This document shows, piece by piece, positions 7,656-16,300 of a stretch of 64,000 nucleotides of DNA (position 1 is the first letter of the stretch; each line of letters starts with the position of its first letter). Source of the DNA: JAUMBM01 sp964645715. GTDB taxonomy: Bacteria > Bacteroidota > Bacteroidia > Chitinophagales > Saprospiraceae. The notes beneath the pieces were generated by a model, which made no database searches, was not told where the DNA came from, and saw nothing but the letters and a program-made list of their open reading frames with translations. The position numbers and the translations under genes are program-made. The stretch covers positions 1 through 64,000 of the forward strand of contig CAZYAO010000004.1 of assembly GCA_964645715.1 (NCBI GenBank), written 5' to 3'.

Positions 7656-8918
7656 TTATCTGTTTTGCGTGTGTGTGTAAAATTGCTTGCTAGTGGCGCG
7701 GGCGTCCAGCAGCATGCTGCCTATGCCCAGCGGGAAAAAGAGAGAAAATGCAAAGAGCAGCAGGTGATAGTGCGGCAGGTAACCCGCACCCGCCCACAAC
7801 AGACTGCCCTGTAAAAAGAGAAGCGCTTCTGTGAGTATAAACCCTGCCAACAACAACCGCCACCCCCACTGCCTGCCTGTCCGGGGCTGCAGCCCGTTGA
7901 GCTGTACCGACCCGCCCAGTGTCATAGTGAAGGCACCCAGTAAAATCAGGTGTATGAAACCAATCACGTACATGCGTATGGTATAGGAAATGACGGCCAC
8001 AAAAGGCAGCGCCACCGCCACCTGTATCAGCACTTTTGCCGCCAGGCTGGCCATGCCTGCCTGCAGCAGCCAGCGGCTGCCCGTCGCCTGCTCGGCCAGC
8101 TGCTGCCGCAGGGCCGGCAGTAGTTTTTGCAGCAGCAAAAAATAGGCAGCCAGCTGCAGCAGCACCCCCGTCGTATTGAGGTAAAAAAGAGCAGAAGCGG
8201 GAGTGCTCCAGCTTACGCTCTGTGCATAGGTAAGCAACACCGAAGCAGCCAACAGGGCCTTTAGCCGGTAGCTGATATCTATCGCACCCAATTTTTCGGC
8301 CCACTGAAACAACAGTGCCAATACCGCGTAGGCAATCCAGCCGTTAAACTGAAAGTGCAGGAAAAATTGCACGCTCATAAAGTAGAGGGCGTGCTGCTTG
8401 CCCAATATTGCAGCGCTCAATCCGGTCGCCCATATCCCCACCGTAGATACCAATAGCCAGATGACCGCCCAACGGGCAAAAAACCGGGCTGCTCCGCCGC
8501 CGGTTGGGCGCTGCCGCAAAAAGTACCCGCCAAAATAATAGGCACATAACAAATGCAGGCTGCTGAAAGCAATGCTCAACGGGCCATATCCCTGCCAGGT
8601 AAACGACGCCGCCATACCAATGACAGATACTGCATTGACCATCATCAATCGGTTGACAACCCCGGCCGAGCGATCCGTCCACGCAAACAAATACATCAGC
8701 ATCGTCGATAAGGCTGTAAATGCCCAGCCCATAAGTGCTACATGGCTGTGGGCATGCAACAAGTGCTTGTATACCAACCCGTGCAATGATCCCACAAAGC
8801 CATACCGCATCAATAACCCAAACATCGATGCCAGCCCGAAAAATGCCAGGGCTGCTATATACCAACGCCAAACGGTCGCCTCAGCTGTCTGTTGATATGT
8901 GTCGACACGCATGCTCAT
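7656..8918 (-). CDS. Heme-copper-oxidase-subunit-I-like membrane protein (NorB/NnrS-like)
   Basis: A 420-residue polytopic protein with about twelve transmembrane segments. Segment two carries LHAHSHVALMGW, resembling the haem-ligand helix of NorB/cbb3 catalytic subunits. Further membrane histidines are in FFLHFQFNGW, VIGFIHLILLG and LPHYHLLLF. It is shorter than a true NorB or CcoN and I could not find the full set of active-site ligands (HxxxE, HH), so it may be a haem-binding relative of NnrS or a divergent quinol/NO enzyme. It lies between the Fe-S repair gene (starts two bases before that gene's stop) and the cytochrome c gene (5-base gap), so it is tightly built into the operon. A role in NO handling or electron flow is inferred. 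Confidence 0.75.
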   Translation of the reverse strand: MSMRVDTYQQTAEATVWRWYIAALAFFGLASMFGLLMRYGFVGSLHGLVYKHLLHAHSHVALMGWAFTALSTMLMYLFAWTDRSAGVVNRLMMVNAVSVIGMAASFTWQGYGPLSIAFSSLHLLCAYYFGGYFLRQRPTGGGAARFFARWAVIWLLVSTVGIWATGLSAAILGKQHALYFMSVQFFLHFQFNGWIAYAVLALLFQWAEKLGAIDISYRLKALLAASVLLTYAQSVSWSTPASALFYLNTTGVLLQLAAYFLLLQKLLPALRQQLAEQATGSRWLLQAGMASLAAKVLIQVAVALPFVAVISYTIRMYVIGFIHLILLGAFTMTLGGSVQLNGLQPRTGRQWGWRLLLAGFILTEALLFLQGSLLWAGAGYLPHYHLLLFAFSLFFPLGIGSMLLDARATSKQFYTHTQNR

Positions 8919-8919
8919 C

Positions 8920-9657
8920 TTACTTGGCTGCAGTGGTCAGTGTGTGGTAAAGCGCCTGCGCTGCCGGAAATAATAAGTTGTTTTCCAGATGAATATGCGC
9001 ATGCAGATCATCCTGAAATTCTTTCAGCATGGCATAGGCTACCCGGTAGGTCTGGCATCCGTCGGCCGGCGCCGTGTAGTGGCCACTCAGGGCTTCTATC
9101 TGCCGGAATCGCTCACCTTCTTCGGCATGCTCTTCTTCCATCATGTGTATCGGGTGCTCAACCGACCCGAAGGCAGATCCGGGTAGCGGCTCTCCTTGTT
9201 GCTGCGCTTCCTGCAGGCGACAAATGTAGGGGAAGAGTATGTTTTCTTCCTTTTTCATGTGCAGCTGCAAGGCCGCCGCCGATTGCTCAAAAGCAAACCG
9301 AATGTCAAACAACTCAGGATGGCGCCCTCCGTGTACACGACACAGCTTTTCCAGGTATCCCTGTAAAAGGGGTATGCGGTCTTCTACGTATTTGTGGTGC
9401 ACGGCTACTATGTGGTCTGCCAAAGCTGCTGGTGTCAGCTGCCGGTAGTCGGGTAAGGCTGGTTGTTGCAATGCTTCAGCCAGGGCAGCTACTACTGTGT
9501 CTGTCGACAAGCCCCTGAGCGCACAGGCTTCCTGGACACTAATGCCGCCTTTGCAGCAAAAATCAATGCCGTAAGCGCTGAATACACCGGCTGTCCGATA
9601 GTCGTCGGCTACTATCCTGCCGACCTTGCTGTTGGGTATATCTGTTGCTGTTTTCAT
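8920..9657 (-). CDS. ric: RIC/ScdA/YtfE-type iron-sulfur cluster repair di-iron protein
   Basis: Repairs Fe-S clusters damaged by nitric oxide or oxidants, in the cytoplasm. The 245-residue product has an N-terminal ScdA_N (DUF542) domain with the paired cysteines YGIDFCCKGG (C34, C35). A hemerythrin-like four-helix bundle follows, with iron-ligand motifs HHKYVE, HMKKEENILFPYI, HMMEEEHAEEGE and HIHLENNLLFP. Length and domain order are those of the family. It follows the Rrf2 regulator by 48 bases and precedes the N2O-respiration genes, so the block seems to pair respiration with protection from NO. The gene symbol varies between species (ric, scdA, ytfE, dnrN). Confidence 0.93.
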   Translation of the reverse strand: MKTATDIPNSKVGRIVADDYRTAGVFSAYGIDFCCKGGISVQEACALRGLSTDTVVAALAEALQQPALPDYRQLTPAALADHIVAVHHKYVEDRIPLLQGYLEKLCRVHGGRHPELFDIRFAFEQSAAALQLHMKKEENILFPYICRLQEAQQQGEPLPGSAFGSVEHPIHMMEEEHAEEGERFRQIEALSGHYTAPADGCQTYRVAYAMLKEFQDDLHAHIHLENNLLFPAAQALYHTLTTAAK

Positions 9658-9705
9658 ACAAGATATTAATACCTTTTTATCTTTTATTGTGAAAAATTTT
9701 TTTCT

Positions 9706-10140
9706 CTACTCACTTGTCAAAAAGCTAATCCCCGCAGGTATTCCGTCGGCAATCTCGGCCAGATTAGTTGTAATCAGCATGACCGCCAGTTGGTCGCGTA
9801 CTGCCTTGAATTTGTGGTGTACAGGGCAAGGATGCGTCTCCGAACACTTGTGGAAGCCCAGTGCACAGCCGCGAAACAGGTTGTCACCGTCAATAGCCTC
9901 CACAATCTGTGCCAGCTTGATATCCTCGCTCTTACGCAGTAGTTCAAAGCCACCGTTGGGGCCTTTGACCGAGTGTAGCAACTGTCGCTTCATCAACTGC
10001 TGCAATATTTTAGCCGTGAACGCCTCGGGGCTTTGTATGGCTTCCGCCACCTCGCGAGCGCCTGCCCGACGATTTTCCGCCGGCCGGGATGCCAGAAATA
10101 TCATGGCTTTGATCGCGTATTCACAAGCTTTCGAGAACAT
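9706..10140 (-). CDS. Rrf2-family Fe-S transcriptional regulator
   Basis: A 144-residue winged-helix regulator. The helix-turn-helix occupies about residues 1-65. A loop carries Cys92, Cys99 and Cys105 with His108 (CALGFHKCSETHPCPVH), almost the same spacing as the Cys3-His [2Fe-2S] ligands of IscR. A cluster-bound sensor of NO or redox state is therefore likely, in the manner of NsrR or IscR. It is the first gene of the minus-strand block that continues with the Fe-S repair gene and the nos genes. Its promoter carries a 16-bp dyad (10183-10198) suited to self-repression. Whether it controls the whole block is inferred from position; calling it NsrR would go beyond what the sequence shows. 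Confidence 0.9.
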   Translation of the reverse strand: MFSKACEYAIKAMIFLASRPAENRRAGAREVAEAIQSPEAFTAKILQQLMKRQLLHSVKGPNGGFELLRKSEDIKLAQIVEAIDGDNLFRGCALGFHKCSETHPCPVHHKFKAVRDQLAVMLITTNLAEIADGIPAGISFLTSE

Positions 10141-10159
10141 CAGTTACTGTTTGTTTAGG

Positions 10160-10167
10160 CAAAAATA
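10160..10167 (-). promoter_or_regulatory. -7 promoter box for the Rrf2-ric-nos block
   Basis: On the minus strand this reads TATTTTTG, an exact TAnnTTTG match, 20 bases before the regulator's start codon. The dyad at 10183-10198 lies upstream at the expected place of the -33 element. Confidence 0.55.
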
Positions 10168-10182
10168 CATATTTTTTAATAA

Positions 10183-10198
10183 AAGACAAAATTGTCTT
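10183..10198. promoter_or_regulatory. 16-bp dyad, probable Rrf2 operator
   Basis: AAGACAA-aa-TTGTCTT: two perfect 7-base arms around a 2-base centre, 16 bases upstream of the -7 box of the Rrf2 gene. Dyads of this size are typical for dimeric Rrf2 proteins. I did not see a second copy in front of nosZ or the cytochrome gene, which suggests one control point at the head of the block. Confidence 0.5.
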
Positions 10199-10217
10199 AA
10201 TTTTTTTTATTAGTTGA

Positions 10218-10254
10218 AAATATTTTTTGGCGGCTGCGGCCGCCAAAAAATATT
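10218..10254. terminator. Hairpin terminator after the ABC exporter gene
   Basis: Inverted repeat with arms of about 16-17 bases (AATATTTTTTGGCGGC and its complement) and a short GC-rich loop, with A/T runs on both sides of the GC core. It lies between the exporter stop (10350) and the Rrf2 promoter, and would separate the two minus-strand units. Confidence 0.6.
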
Positions 10255-10349
10255 TCAAAAATGTGTCTGTTGGTTTTTTTTAAAAATAAAAAACTGGCAC
10301 GTACATTAGCAACTCCACGAATTTACAAGCAATCCGGCAAACTGTATAC

Positions 10350-12170
10350 TCACGCCAGTCCCTGCAGACTCACCAATTTTTGATAATCACCACCTATGCG
10401 TATCAACTCCGCGTGGCTTCCTCTTTCAACAATGCGTCCCTGCCGCAATACAACTATCTCGTCTGCATGCTGTACCGTACTCAGCCGGTGGGCGATGACG
10501 ATAGCCGTTCTACCTCTCATGAGCGCCTCGAGCGCCTGCTGCACCAGCTTTTCGCTCTCGCTGTCAAGTGCGCTGGTAGCCTCGTCAAGAATTAGTATGG
10601 GCGGGTTGCGCAAAATGGCCCGGGCAATGGTAAGCCGCTGCCGCTGTCCGCCCGAAAGTTTGCTGCCCCGGTCGCCTATATTGGTTTCGTACCCTTGCTC
10701 AGTTGCCATGATAAAATCATGTGCATTGGCAATTCGAGCAGCCTGCTCAACCATTTCCTGCGTGGCACCTTCCATACCGAAGACGATATTATTATATATA
10801 GTATCATTGAACAGGATGGCTTCCTGACTCACAATGCCCATCAATCGCCGCAAATCTCCCAATTTTAGCTGTCGAACATCTATACCATCAATTTCGATAC
10901 TACCGCTGCTGACATCGTAAAAACGGGGAATCAAATCTACCAACGTACTCTTACCGGCACCCGAAGCGCCCACCAGCGCAACTACCCTACCTTTGGGGAT
11001 GGTGAGTCTTATATCCTGCAGCACAGGTCCTTCATTGGAAGGGTACTGAAACGATACATTTTTAAACGACAGATCGTAGTTGAACGACTTGATCGGGCGG
11101 GCATCAGCGGCCTCCGGCAGACTATTGTGTGCATCGAGCAGCACCTCTACACGCTGGAAAGCTCCGATACCCCGCTGTATATTTGAAACGGCCTTGCTTA
11201 AATTCTTGGCAGGATCAATTACATTGTAAAAAGCAAAGATAAAAGTGATAAAGGTCTCCGCCGACAGTGCCCCAGTAAATACCTGCCGCGATCCGTACCA
11301 TAAAAGTAGTGAGACGGTAGCGATTCCCAAAAACTCTGACAGAGGAGATGCAAGATCGCGCCGGCGAAGCGTGGCTGTCAATAATTGTCGGTACCGCTCG
11401 TTGGTAGCACCAAATTTTCGGCGCTGGTAAGCCTCCGCAGCAAACCCTTTGATAATTCGCAGTCCACCCAGTCCTTCTTCAGCTACACTTACCAAATCAC
11501 CCAGCTGTTGCTGCGCTGCTGCCGAAGCCCGCTTGAGTCGCTTGCCTATACCCCCGATGACTACTCCGGTAAAGATAATCAGCATGAATACAAAGACAGT
11601 CAGGCTGGGACTTACGTAAATCATGAATCCTAAAGCCCCCAACACAATAAGAGGCTCCCGAAAAATCGCCTCCAACATATTAAGAATGCTGCTCTCTACT
11701 TCCTGTACATCGCTGGTCAGCCGCGCCATCAAATCGCCTTTACGCTCATTGCCAAAATACGACAGGGGCAGCACCAGCACCTGCTCATACATCTCTGTAC
11801 GCAAATCACGAATCACTCCGTTGCGCACAGGTGCCATAAAATATAAAGCGAGGTAGCGAAAAACATTGCGCAACAGGTATACAACCACGATGGTCATACA
11901 GACATACGCCAATGCTCCTTCCTTGCCATGCGTAACAATCAGCTGACTAAACCAATAGGCAAAATAACTATTGGCTGTCGAAAGCCCGAAGGTGGCTTCC
12001 GGCGCAGGCACCACTGCCGGCTCTTTTTCAAACAGTATCTGAAAAAAAGGGATAAGCATGGGGATGCTGACCACAGTGAAAAGGGCTGTCAGCACATTGC
12101 TCAGCATGGCCATCGACAACCCTCTCTGATAGCGCAGTAAGTAGCGCAGTAATCTGGTAAAACTATTCAT
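10350..12170 (-). CDS. MsbA-type ABC exporter (lipid or multidrug)
   Basis: A half-size ABC exporter of about 606 residues with a six-helix transmembrane domain (about residues 1-320) fused to a nucleotide-binding domain. Walker A GASGAGKST, signature LSGGQRQRL and Walker B ILILDEATSAL are intact. It should work as a homodimer in the inner membrane, flipping lipid A-core or exporting hydrophobic compounds; the substrate cannot be read from sequence. I prefer the start at 12170 (MNSFTRLLRYLLRY), which overlaps the stop of the upstream protease by eight bases in an ATGAATAG arrangement; an in-frame start at 12203 would only add 11 polar residues. There is no C39 peptidase domain, so it is not a dedicated double-glycine peptide exporter. 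Confidence 0.9.
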   Translation of the reverse strand: MNSFTRLLRYLLRYQRGLSMAMLSNVLTALFTVVSIPMLIPFFQILFEKEPAVVPAPEATFGLSTANSYFAYWFSQLIVTHGKEGALAYVCMTIVVVYLLRNVFRYLALYFMAPVRNGVIRDLRTEMYEQVLVLPLSYFGNERKGDLMARLTSDVQEVESSILNMLEAIFREPLIVLGALGFMIYVSPSLTVFVFMLIIFTGVVIGGIGKRLKRASAAAQQQLGDLVSVAEEGLGGLRIIKGFAAEAYQRRKFGATNERYRQLLTATLRRRDLASPLSEFLGIATVSLLLWYGSRQVFTGALSAETFITFIFAFYNVIDPAKNLSKAVSNIQRGIGAFQRVEVLLDAHNSLPEAADARPIKSFNYDLSFKNVSFQYPSNEGPVLQDIRLTIPKGRVVALVGASGAGKSTLVDLIPRFYDVSSGSIEIDGIDVRQLKLGDLRRLMGIVSQEAILFNDTIYNNIVFGMEGATQEMVEQAARIANAHDFIMATEQGYETNIGDRGSKLSGGQRQRLTIARAILRNPPILILDEATSALDSESEKLVQQALEALMRGRTAIVIAHRLSTVQHADEIVVLRQGRIVERGSHAELIRIGGDYQKLVSLQGLA

Positions 12171-13241
12171 CGATTGTTGTTGGCTGCTGTCTGTTGTCAG
12201 CAAGCTTCTGGGCTATTAACACAAAAATGACTGCCGTGGTTATAATTACCCACACATTGGGAGCTTCCACTGCACGGCCCTCCGCTGCTGCGAATGCGTC
12301 GGGCAACAAATATTTTGCCACCACCTGCAGACCATTGAAACACAGATGCCCCAGTATAGGCAGCCACAGGTTACCTCTCCAGTAATATAAGTAACCCAGC
12401 ACTGCGCCTAACAGCAGCCGGGCAAAAAAACCTTCAAATTGCATGTGCATGGCACTGAAAAACCAGGCCGTCAACCAGATTGCCAGCTGCGGCCGCTGCT
12501 GCCAGCGCACAAGCTGTTGTTGCACCACCCCGCGAAAAAGCAGTTCTTCCCCTACGGCCGGAATCAGGGCTACCGTCACAAATGCAAGCATAAATTCGCC
12601 TGCATTATCCATCCGGAGTATGGCTTCGATAATACCTTGTTGCCCTTCCTCTGGCTTAGAAAGCCAGTGGGGCAGTGGTAGCTGCTTGTTGAGCCAGTAA
12701 ACAGCCTGTGCTACCGGATAGGCAGTCAACAACAGCAGCATGCTCAATAAGGCTTCGCGGCCTGATGGCAACTTGCGCAAACGGAAGTAGGAGCCTCCGT
12801 GGCCAGGATAAAAGATGCGGATGGTAAGCAGAGAAGCTAGTGTAAAAGTAGCCAGATGAACTACCATGTTCAACAGCCGCAGGGCCAGCCTGTCGGTAGT
12901 GGACCAGCTTACTCTTCCTTCCGACAATAGTTCTGTCAGGCTGCTACCCCACAGCCCTGCTATACCCTCCCCCAGCAGTCGGCCCAGCAGGCCACATACG
13001 GCAACGGCACCAAACAGTACGAGCAACACGTACATGGNNNNNNNNNNNNNNNNNNNNNNNNNNNNNNNNNNNNNNNNNNNNNNNNNNNNNNNNNNNNNNN
13101 NNNNNNNNNNNNNNNNNNNNNNNNNNNNNNNNNNNNNCCCAGCAGGCCACATACGGCAACGGCACCAAACAGTACGAGCAACACGTACATGGGATGATTC
13201 CAAAATAGTCGGGGAGGCGACGGTGGCGCTGCTGTATCCAT
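12163..13241 (-). CDS. CPBP-family (CAAX-like) intramembrane protease, interrupted by a false assembly gap
   Basis: Membrane protease-like protein of the CPBP/Abi family. Motif 1 EELLFRG, motif 2 FFSAMH and motif 3 HLCFNG give the expected Glu-Glu/His/His/Asn set. About eight hydrophobic segments are visible. As given, the frame is broken by 100 N at 13038-13137, but the 55 bases before the gap (12983-13037) recur exactly after it (13138-13192). If the duplicate and the N run are removed, one frame runs from ATG 13241 (MDTAAPPSPPRLFWNHP) into MYVLLVLFGAVAV and on to the stop at 12163, giving a protein of 307 residues. The gene is thus probably whole. It overlaps the downstream exporter gene by eight bases. 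The natural substrate is unknown. Confidence 0.85.
12983..13192. repeat. 55-bp exact duplication flanking a 100-N gap (assembly artefact)
   Basis: Bases 12983-13037 and 13138-13192 are identical, separated by exactly 100 N (13038-13137), the common placeholder for a gap of unknown size. The pattern is two contigs with an unmerged overlap. Joining them restores a single protease frame, so no sequence is likely to be missing here. Confidence 0.9.
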
Positions 13242-13362
13242 TTTTTTTACTGCAAAGATGAAAAAAACCTGCTAAGGCAGCCCGCTCTGCGGGCGATAGA
13301 AGGATAAAAAAATGTAAATTGCCCCCGATTGATAATCGATACCCATGCTGAACTGCTATACT

Positions 13363-16300
13363 ATGAATGCTCAAATGTCGAATTTAATGAGATCTCTGTT
13401 ATTACTGCTGACACTGCTGTTGACGGAAACACTTCTGGCACAACCCGCCAATGATGAATGCTCGGGTGCCACCACGGTGTCACTTACGACACCTCCTAAC
13501 TGCCCCAATACTTCTTTTGTCACCAATATTGTCAATAGCACCAACGTCAATGCTACCCCTACTTCCCCCTACCCTGTCTTCACAGGTTGTACGCCGGGTG
13601 GCACAACAGAAGGGCCTGCTGCCGAAGTGTGGTTTACCTTCACAGCTACCGGTGGCAATACAGAAATACAAATCACTGGCGCTCTGGTAAGCCCCAATAT
13701 GGTACTCTATCAGGGTAGCAATTGCGGCCTGCTCATTCCCATAGCCTGCGCCAGCGGTGGCAACGGCCTTACCTTATTGGGTTCTACAATACCCGGCCAG
13801 CAGTATTATCTGATGGTCTCCGGGGGTGACCTCGACGATCAGGGCAGCTTTCAGCTGCGATTCAGGTCCAGCAGGCTCTGCGGTGTCTGCTACCAGCCCG
13901 ACAAGATTACCGTCGAATACAATCCGCCTCCCGTCAATGGTACTTACTCTTCAGGCCAGACAGTACAGATATGTGTGACTGTCAACGAGTGGATTGGCAA
14001 CGCTGCCGGCACCATCGAATGGCTGCACGCTGTAACTTTCGAATTTGGCGATAGCTGGGATGTCGACGGACTTACCCCCGCGCCACCATCCTCCTGCGAT
14101 GGTTCTGGTAGCTGGGGGTGGTACGAAAGCTGGGTAGGTTGTAATACGGGTCAGACCTATGGCCCTGGTTTTGCTTATGATTCCGCATCCGGTGTCGGTT
14201 GTGGCGGTTCCCCCAACGATGGAGACCCGGGCAACAACTGGGGCGATGGCAATGGCCCCTGCTCCAACATACCGGATCAGTCACCTCCTGTCACCTTTTG
14301 TATGAATATATCCGTCAATGACTGCCCGCCTGCCGTCACTGGTGGTGGACTCGGCATGAGTGTGCGGTTATTATCTGATGGTGACAGTGGATCTTGGAAT
14401 CAAACGGGTTGTAATTCCAATCAGGGGGTGAGTTTCCTCGCTTCCGTCATCTGCTGCAATGATGAAGATCCCATTGCCAGCACTACCGATGCCACCTGTC
14501 CGGGCGTTGCCGATGGCAGCATCACGGTCAGCGGTAATGCAGGGCTTGATCCATCCATGATATTCAACTACACCATCCTGAGTGAAGACCAGGACATCGT
14601 GTACCAGTGTACCAACTGTCCGACAACGGTGACAACACCCAATAATCTGGCATCGGGCGTATACACAGTGCTGGCAGTCAACATAGCCACCAACTGTAGC
14701 CGTTCCGTCATCGTTGTGATCGACGAAGGTCCACAACCTATGGCCACGGCCGAGCTCGGTAATATGCCCTGTCAGGGAGAACCCGGCCTGCTCATGGGCA
14801 ACATTGATCCACCCGATCCGGCAGCTACCTATGCTTGGTCGGGCCCGGGTGGATTTTCGTCCACTGAGCAAAATCCTGAAGTGCTGCAGGCAGGTACCTA
14901 TTCACTCACTGTAACCTCTTCCGCCGGCTGTGTCACAGAGCCCGCCACTGTCGATGTGTCTTTTATTATTATTGAAGCTGAGATCAACGCTCCCATACCT
15001 TATGCTTGTCTTGGTACCGCCGTACAACTATCTGCTTCCGGAGGTACTGGTTACAGCTGGGAAAATACAACTACTGGTGCATCACTTGGCAATAGTCCCA
15101 ATATTTCACCGATACTGCCAGGGAATTCCACCATTCAGGTAACCGTTACTGATGACAATGGTTGCTCGGATATTGCCAACATTGAAATCGAAGTCATTGA
15201 TCCGCCCGATGTGACGTTCAATATTACGGGCGACCCTTGTCAGGGGGGTAACGGTCTGGTAATCACGGCCAGCGGTGCCGGCCCTGGTGGGTCCTACACC
15301 TGGCTTGATAATCCCAATGCCAGCAATCCGCGTCTTATTCCGCCTTCTACGCCTGCAGGCACTTATACCTTGGGTATTGGGGCTGTCAATGCCCTGGGCT
15401 GTATTGCCACCGAGCAGGTTACATTTACCATTGTACCGCCCATTAGTGCACAGCTCACAGCCCAGCCGGTTAATATTTGTGCAGGACAGTCAACAGTACT
15501 CACGGCCAGTGGCGGCACTCTTTTCAATTGGAGTACGGGGCTCAACAACGGCCCCTCCTCCATCTCGGTTGCGCCGGCAGCCAGCCAATCCTACACAGTC
15601 ACTGTCTCCAACAGCAACGGTTGTGTAGGCACGGCTTCGGTAGATGTCAATGTGAGCAACCCGCCCGATGCACCAGAAATTAGCTGCGGACCATCCTCCA
15701 ACAGTTCTGTGTCTTTCTTCTGGCTTCCTGTTGACGGAGCAGTATCCTATAATTACTCCATAGACAATGGGGCTGTGCAAAATACAACTGATAACAGCGT
15801 GGTTGTAGAAAACCTCAACTCCGGGCAGTTGGTTTCTATCACCGTGACGCCGGTTTTTGGCACACAGGGGCCATGCCAGCCTGTCAGTGCTTCCTTCAGT
15901 TGCGAAGCGGTCAATTGCCAGACGGTTGCGCTCAGTATCAACCCCGTCAGTGACATCTGTCTCAATGCTTCTGCTAGCGTGGTCAACCTTCAGGCAACCA
16001 TCGGCAGCCCTGGCGGTGTTGAACTATGGTCCGGCAGTGGTATTACTGATGCAGTACAAGGGCTATTTGACCCCAATGTAGCCGGGCCGGGTACCCATCT
16101 GATAACACTCACCTACACGCTCTTTGACTGCAACTATACGGCGACAACTTCCATAGTGGTTTTTGCCAATCCAACCGCTGTCTTTACCTTGTCGCCCAAC
16201 CCTGCCTGCGTCTCTGATACCCTGCTGCTTGTCTACACTGGCAACGCACCCGCCTCGGCTACTTTCCATTGGGATTTCGGAGGAGCCTCCGCCAGCCCGG

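Noticed and set aside
7690..8871. Two long alternative frames inside the heme-copper-oxidase-like gene
   Set aside because: They are shadows in a GC-rich, Leu/Ala-rich coding region; only the 7656-8918 frame gives regular membrane helices and histidine motifs.
10350..12170. ABC exporter as transporter for the GG-leader peptide
   Set aside because: It lacks the N-terminal C39 peptidase domain typical for GG-peptide exporters and is about 17 kb away; it looks like an ordinary MsbA-type protein.
13242..13374. Longer protease frame reaching 13374 through the N run
   Set aside because: The frame only stays open because N codons are unreadable; the upstream part is a shifted translation of the duplicated flank. 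Collapsing the duplication gives a natural start at 13241.
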